DNA of 6,886 bases from an uncultured bacterium (GTDB lineage: Bacteria > Actinomycetota > Coriobacteriia > Coriobacteriales > Coriobacteriaceae): contig CAJMSO010000093.1 in NCBI GenBank assembly GCA_905216075.1, positions 1 through 6,886 on the forward strand. The letters run 5' to 3'. The position numbers and the translations under genes are program-made. This document shows, in pieces, positions 4,788 to 6,886 of this stretch. A model generated the notes under the pieces. It had not been told where the DNA came from. It did no database searches and saw only the letters and a list, made by a program, of their open reading frames with translations. The first letter of the stretch is position 1, and every line of letters starts with the position of its first letter.

Positions 4788-6886
4788 ATGGACAAGACCG
4801 CACAGGACAGCTTGGCAAAGAAGCCCGTCGACATGAGGGACAGGATTCTCGAGCATCTCGAGGCCCTCACCTCTGCCGTCTCGCTCGACGACCTTGCCCG
4901 TCTGTCCACCTCCGACATCGCCGAGACGCTCATCATCTCCAGGAGTCTGGCGAGCCAGTACCTCAACGACCTTGTTCGCGCCGGCCTTGTGGTTAAGGTG
5001 GCGGGCAGGCCTGTCCGTTATTTTCATCGCCGCGCGTTCCAGAAGCGTTTTCAGGTAAAGCTCTCTGCAAGCGAGTACGCCTCGCTCGCCGACCTCATCC
5101 AGGCGACGGGAATCGCCGATCACCGCGACTTCGCGCGTGCCGTGGGCTTCGACCTGAGCCTCAGCTCCGTTGTCGAGCAGTGCAAGGCTGCGGTTCAGTA
5201 CCCTCCGTTTGGCCTACCCATCCTCTTGAGCGGCGGCGTGGGTGTCGGTAAGTCTTTCCTTTCTCGCCTTGTGTACGAGTACGGCAAGAACCAGGGCTTG
5301 CTGTCCCGCGACTCCTCCTATGTGCGCATCGACTGCGCCGGGGTCCCGGACGCCGCCTCGTTCAACGGGCTTCTTGACGAGTCGATCGCGAAATCGCGCG
5401 GGGGTGTGGTTTTTGTCAACGGCATCGAGGCACTCTCTCCCTCTGCGATGGAGCACTGCCTTGCGACGGCCCTCGGGCTCGATGCCTCCCAGGATGCGCC
5501 GCGCGCTCGCCTCGTTCTTTCGACGACGCTTTCCGCCGATGACCTGAAGGTTTCCTCGGCCTACAGCAAAATGCCCATCTGTGCCCGCGTCCCCTCACTC
5601 AAGGAGCGGACCCCCGAGGAGCGCGAGGATCTCATCTTGAGCTTCCTGCGCAGCGAGGGGTGCCGAATCGGTTCTGATGTGAAGATTAGCCGCGGCGCAT
5701 ACCGTTGCCTCGTGAACGCGGACTTTTCCGATAACATCGCCGGCTTGCGCGCCTGCGTGACGAACTGCTGCGCCAAAGCGTTCCTCAATCGCGAGGGCGA
5801 CTACGTCGTCGTTCGCCCGTATCTTCTTCCCAGCGGGCTCCTCTCCTCCGCGCAGATCGATCAACAGCCCGACGATGGCGTTCTGATCGACGCGTCCCTG
5901 GATGCCGCCGAGAGCACAGGGCCGGTCGAGCAGGCGCTCGATGCCCTGTGCTCTCTCGATGAGCGATTCTGCGCCGGGGAGCTCTCTGTCTCCGAGCTCG
6001 TCTCGCAAGCTGTCTCCGCTGTGCGCGGCGTTGAGGATCACTTGATCTTCGGCCGCGGCGTTACCTCCTCGAGGTCGCGCGCCTTCGAGCGCATCGTGGG
6101 CGCGGTCCTTGCCGACGCAGGCTCTTCTTATGGCATCGAGCTTTCGAGGAAGGTCGCTTTTCTACTGGCCCAGGAGATTTGCCTGCAGTTGTGGCCGGGC
6201 ATCGGCCTGGCTAAGCGAAAGTCTGCCTGTGCGGAGCAAATCTCCCATCTCCTCGGTGCCGTGACCTCCGAATTACCGTTTGCCTCGAGCGTCTCCGATC
6301 AGGTCGCCGCAGACGTGGAAGGGGCGCTGGGAATCTCGCTCGATCACTTCACGAAGACGCTTCTGACGCTGTGCGTCGCATCGGAGTCTCGCGATGCGAA
6401 GGCCCTTCGGACGCTCTGCGTCATCTTGTCCCACGGCTACTCAACGGCGACGAGCATCGCCGACGCGGCGAACCGTATGCTCGGCATGCATGTGTACGAG
6501 GCTGTCGACATGCCCTACGACCAGCAGCTGAAGGACATCGTCGGTCCGCTCCAGCGCCTCGTCGACCGCCATTCCTACTGCACCGGGGTCGTGTTCCTCG
6601 TCGACATGGGCTCCTTGGAGGAGGCCTATAAGGCCCTCGAGAACGTTACCGACTCCACTATCGGCGTGGTGAACAACGTCTCTACCGGTCTTGCGCTCGA
6701 GATCGGGGTCGGGCTGCTCGGCGGCAAGTCCATCGCCGAGGTTCTTGGCGATGCGACCGCCGCGTGCGTGACGCACTGCAAGGTGATCGAGCGCGTCAAC
6801 CGTGAGGACGCCATCGTCTTCTGCTCCGAGTCCGGGGTCGACGCCGCGGAGAGGATACGCCAGCTCGTCTCGCAGAGCCTCCCGCG
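4788..6886 (+). CDS. LevR-family PTS-regulated transcriptional regulator with degenerate AAA+ domain (3' truncated by window)
   Basis: The open frame runs off the window after 699 full codons; LevR-type proteins are usually about 900 aa, so the rest of the EIIB-like domain and the second PRD are probably missing. In order: a winged helix (residues 17-80, with SRSLASQYLNDLVRAGL and the GRPVRYFHR wing); an AAA+ domain (about 118-335) with Walker A GGVGVGKS (149-156), the LevR-like VPSLKERTPEERE (268-280) and NIAGLRACVTNCCAKAFL; a PRD-like helical region (about 380-530); an EIIA-Man-like domain (541-660) with LSHGYSTA (His549) and VFLVDMGSL (602-610); and the start of an EIIB-Gat-like domain (AIVFCSESG, Cys679). 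The family activates mannose/fructose-type PTS operons with sigma-54 under phosphorylation control. Here the GAFTGA loop is absent and Walker B reads VVFVNG (207-212), without Asp or Glu. The start is fixed by a strong ribosome binding site. Confidence 0.9.
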   Translation, partial: MDKTAQDSLAKKPVDMRDRILEHLEALTSAVSLDDLARLSTSDIAETLIISRSLASQYLNDLVRAGLVVKVAGRPVRYFHRRAFQKRFQVKLSASEYASLADLIQATGIADHRDFARAVGFDLSLSSVVEQCKAAVQYPPFGLPILLSGGVGVGKSFLSRLVYEYGKNQGLLSRDSSYVRIDCAGVPDAASFNGLLDESIAKSRGGVVFVNGIEALSPSAMEHCLATALGLDASQDAPRARLVLSTTLSADDLKVSSAYSKMPICARVPSLKERTPEEREDLILSFLRSEGCRIGSDVKISRGAYRCLVNADFSDNIAGLRACVTNCCAKAFLNREGDYVVVRPYLLPSGLLSSAQIDQQPDDGVLIDASLDAAESTGPVEQALDALCSLDERFCAGELSVSELVSQAVSAVRGVEDHLIFGRGVTSSRSRAFERIVGAVLADAGSSYGIELSRKVAFLLAQEICLQLWPGIGLAKRKSACAEQISHLLGAVTSELPFASSVSDQVAADVEGALGISLDHFTKTLLTLCVASESRDAKALRTLCVILSHGYSTATSIADAANRMLGMHVYEAVDMPYDQQLKDIVGPLQRLVDRHSYCTGVVFLVDMGSLEEAYKALENVTDSTIGVVNNVSTGLALEIGVGLLGGKSIAEVLGDATAACVTHCKVIERVNREDAIVFCSESGVDAAERIRQLVSQSLP

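Noticed and set aside
4467..5123. A 218-codon minus-strand frame overlapping the start of the LevR-like gene.
   Set aside because: Much of it is antisense to the winged-helix region of the LevR-like gene, and the rest is Ser/Arg-rich with no motif. Its TGA overlaps the ATG at 4470, but that alone is not evidence of coupling.
1..6886. tRNA or rRNA genes, CRISPR arrays and complete insertion sequences.
   Set aside because: No cloverleaf-like or rRNA segments, no regularly spaced repeats and no transposase motifs were seen on either strand.

Overview
The window looks like chromosomal DNA from a GC-rich Actinomycetota gut bacterium, most likely Coriobacteriia (Collinsella-like). That assignment is inferred from base composition, GuaA and asparaginase protein style, and a PTS-linked LevR-type regulator in a GC-rich background; no rRNA or marker search was possible.

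Positions 1-1142: the last 16 codons of the YchF/OLA1-type GTPase (+) are followed after 11 bp by a small DUF1648-like membrane protein (+). Converging on these is an unrecognised 129-aa protein (-). Its start region faces a 72-aa XRE-family repressor (+). A perfect 24-bp palindrome lies between the two divergent starts and is the obvious operator. A GC-rich hairpin with a short T-run, probably the terminator of the ychF operon, lies inside the 3' coding part of the 129-aa gene.

Positions 1165-4105: a cytoplasmic type I L-asparaginase, ansA (-), and GMP synthetase, guaA (+), are divergently transcribed from a 268-bp region that carries an imperfect inverted repeat. guaA ends with a clear intrinsic terminator. 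Both genes belong to amide-nitrogen metabolism: AnsA releases ammonia from asparagine, and GuaA uses glutamine-derived ammonia to make GMP.

Positions 4106-4787: a gene-poor stretch just past guaA, a gene whose 3' end is a known integration target. It holds a REP-like hairpin, a small tandem duplication and one doubtful small ORF on the minus strand.

Positions 4788-6886: the 5' 700 codons of a LevR-family PTS-controlled regulator, running off the window. It has a winged helix, an AAA+ domain, a PRD-like region, an EIIA-Man-like domain with its histidine, and the start of an EIIB-Gat-like domain with its cysteine. Its AAA+ domain lacks the sigma-54-contacting GAFTGA loop and the acidic Walker B residues. 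This is the most unusual feature in the window. The ribosome binding site of this gene lies in one arm of a perfect 16-bp palindrome.
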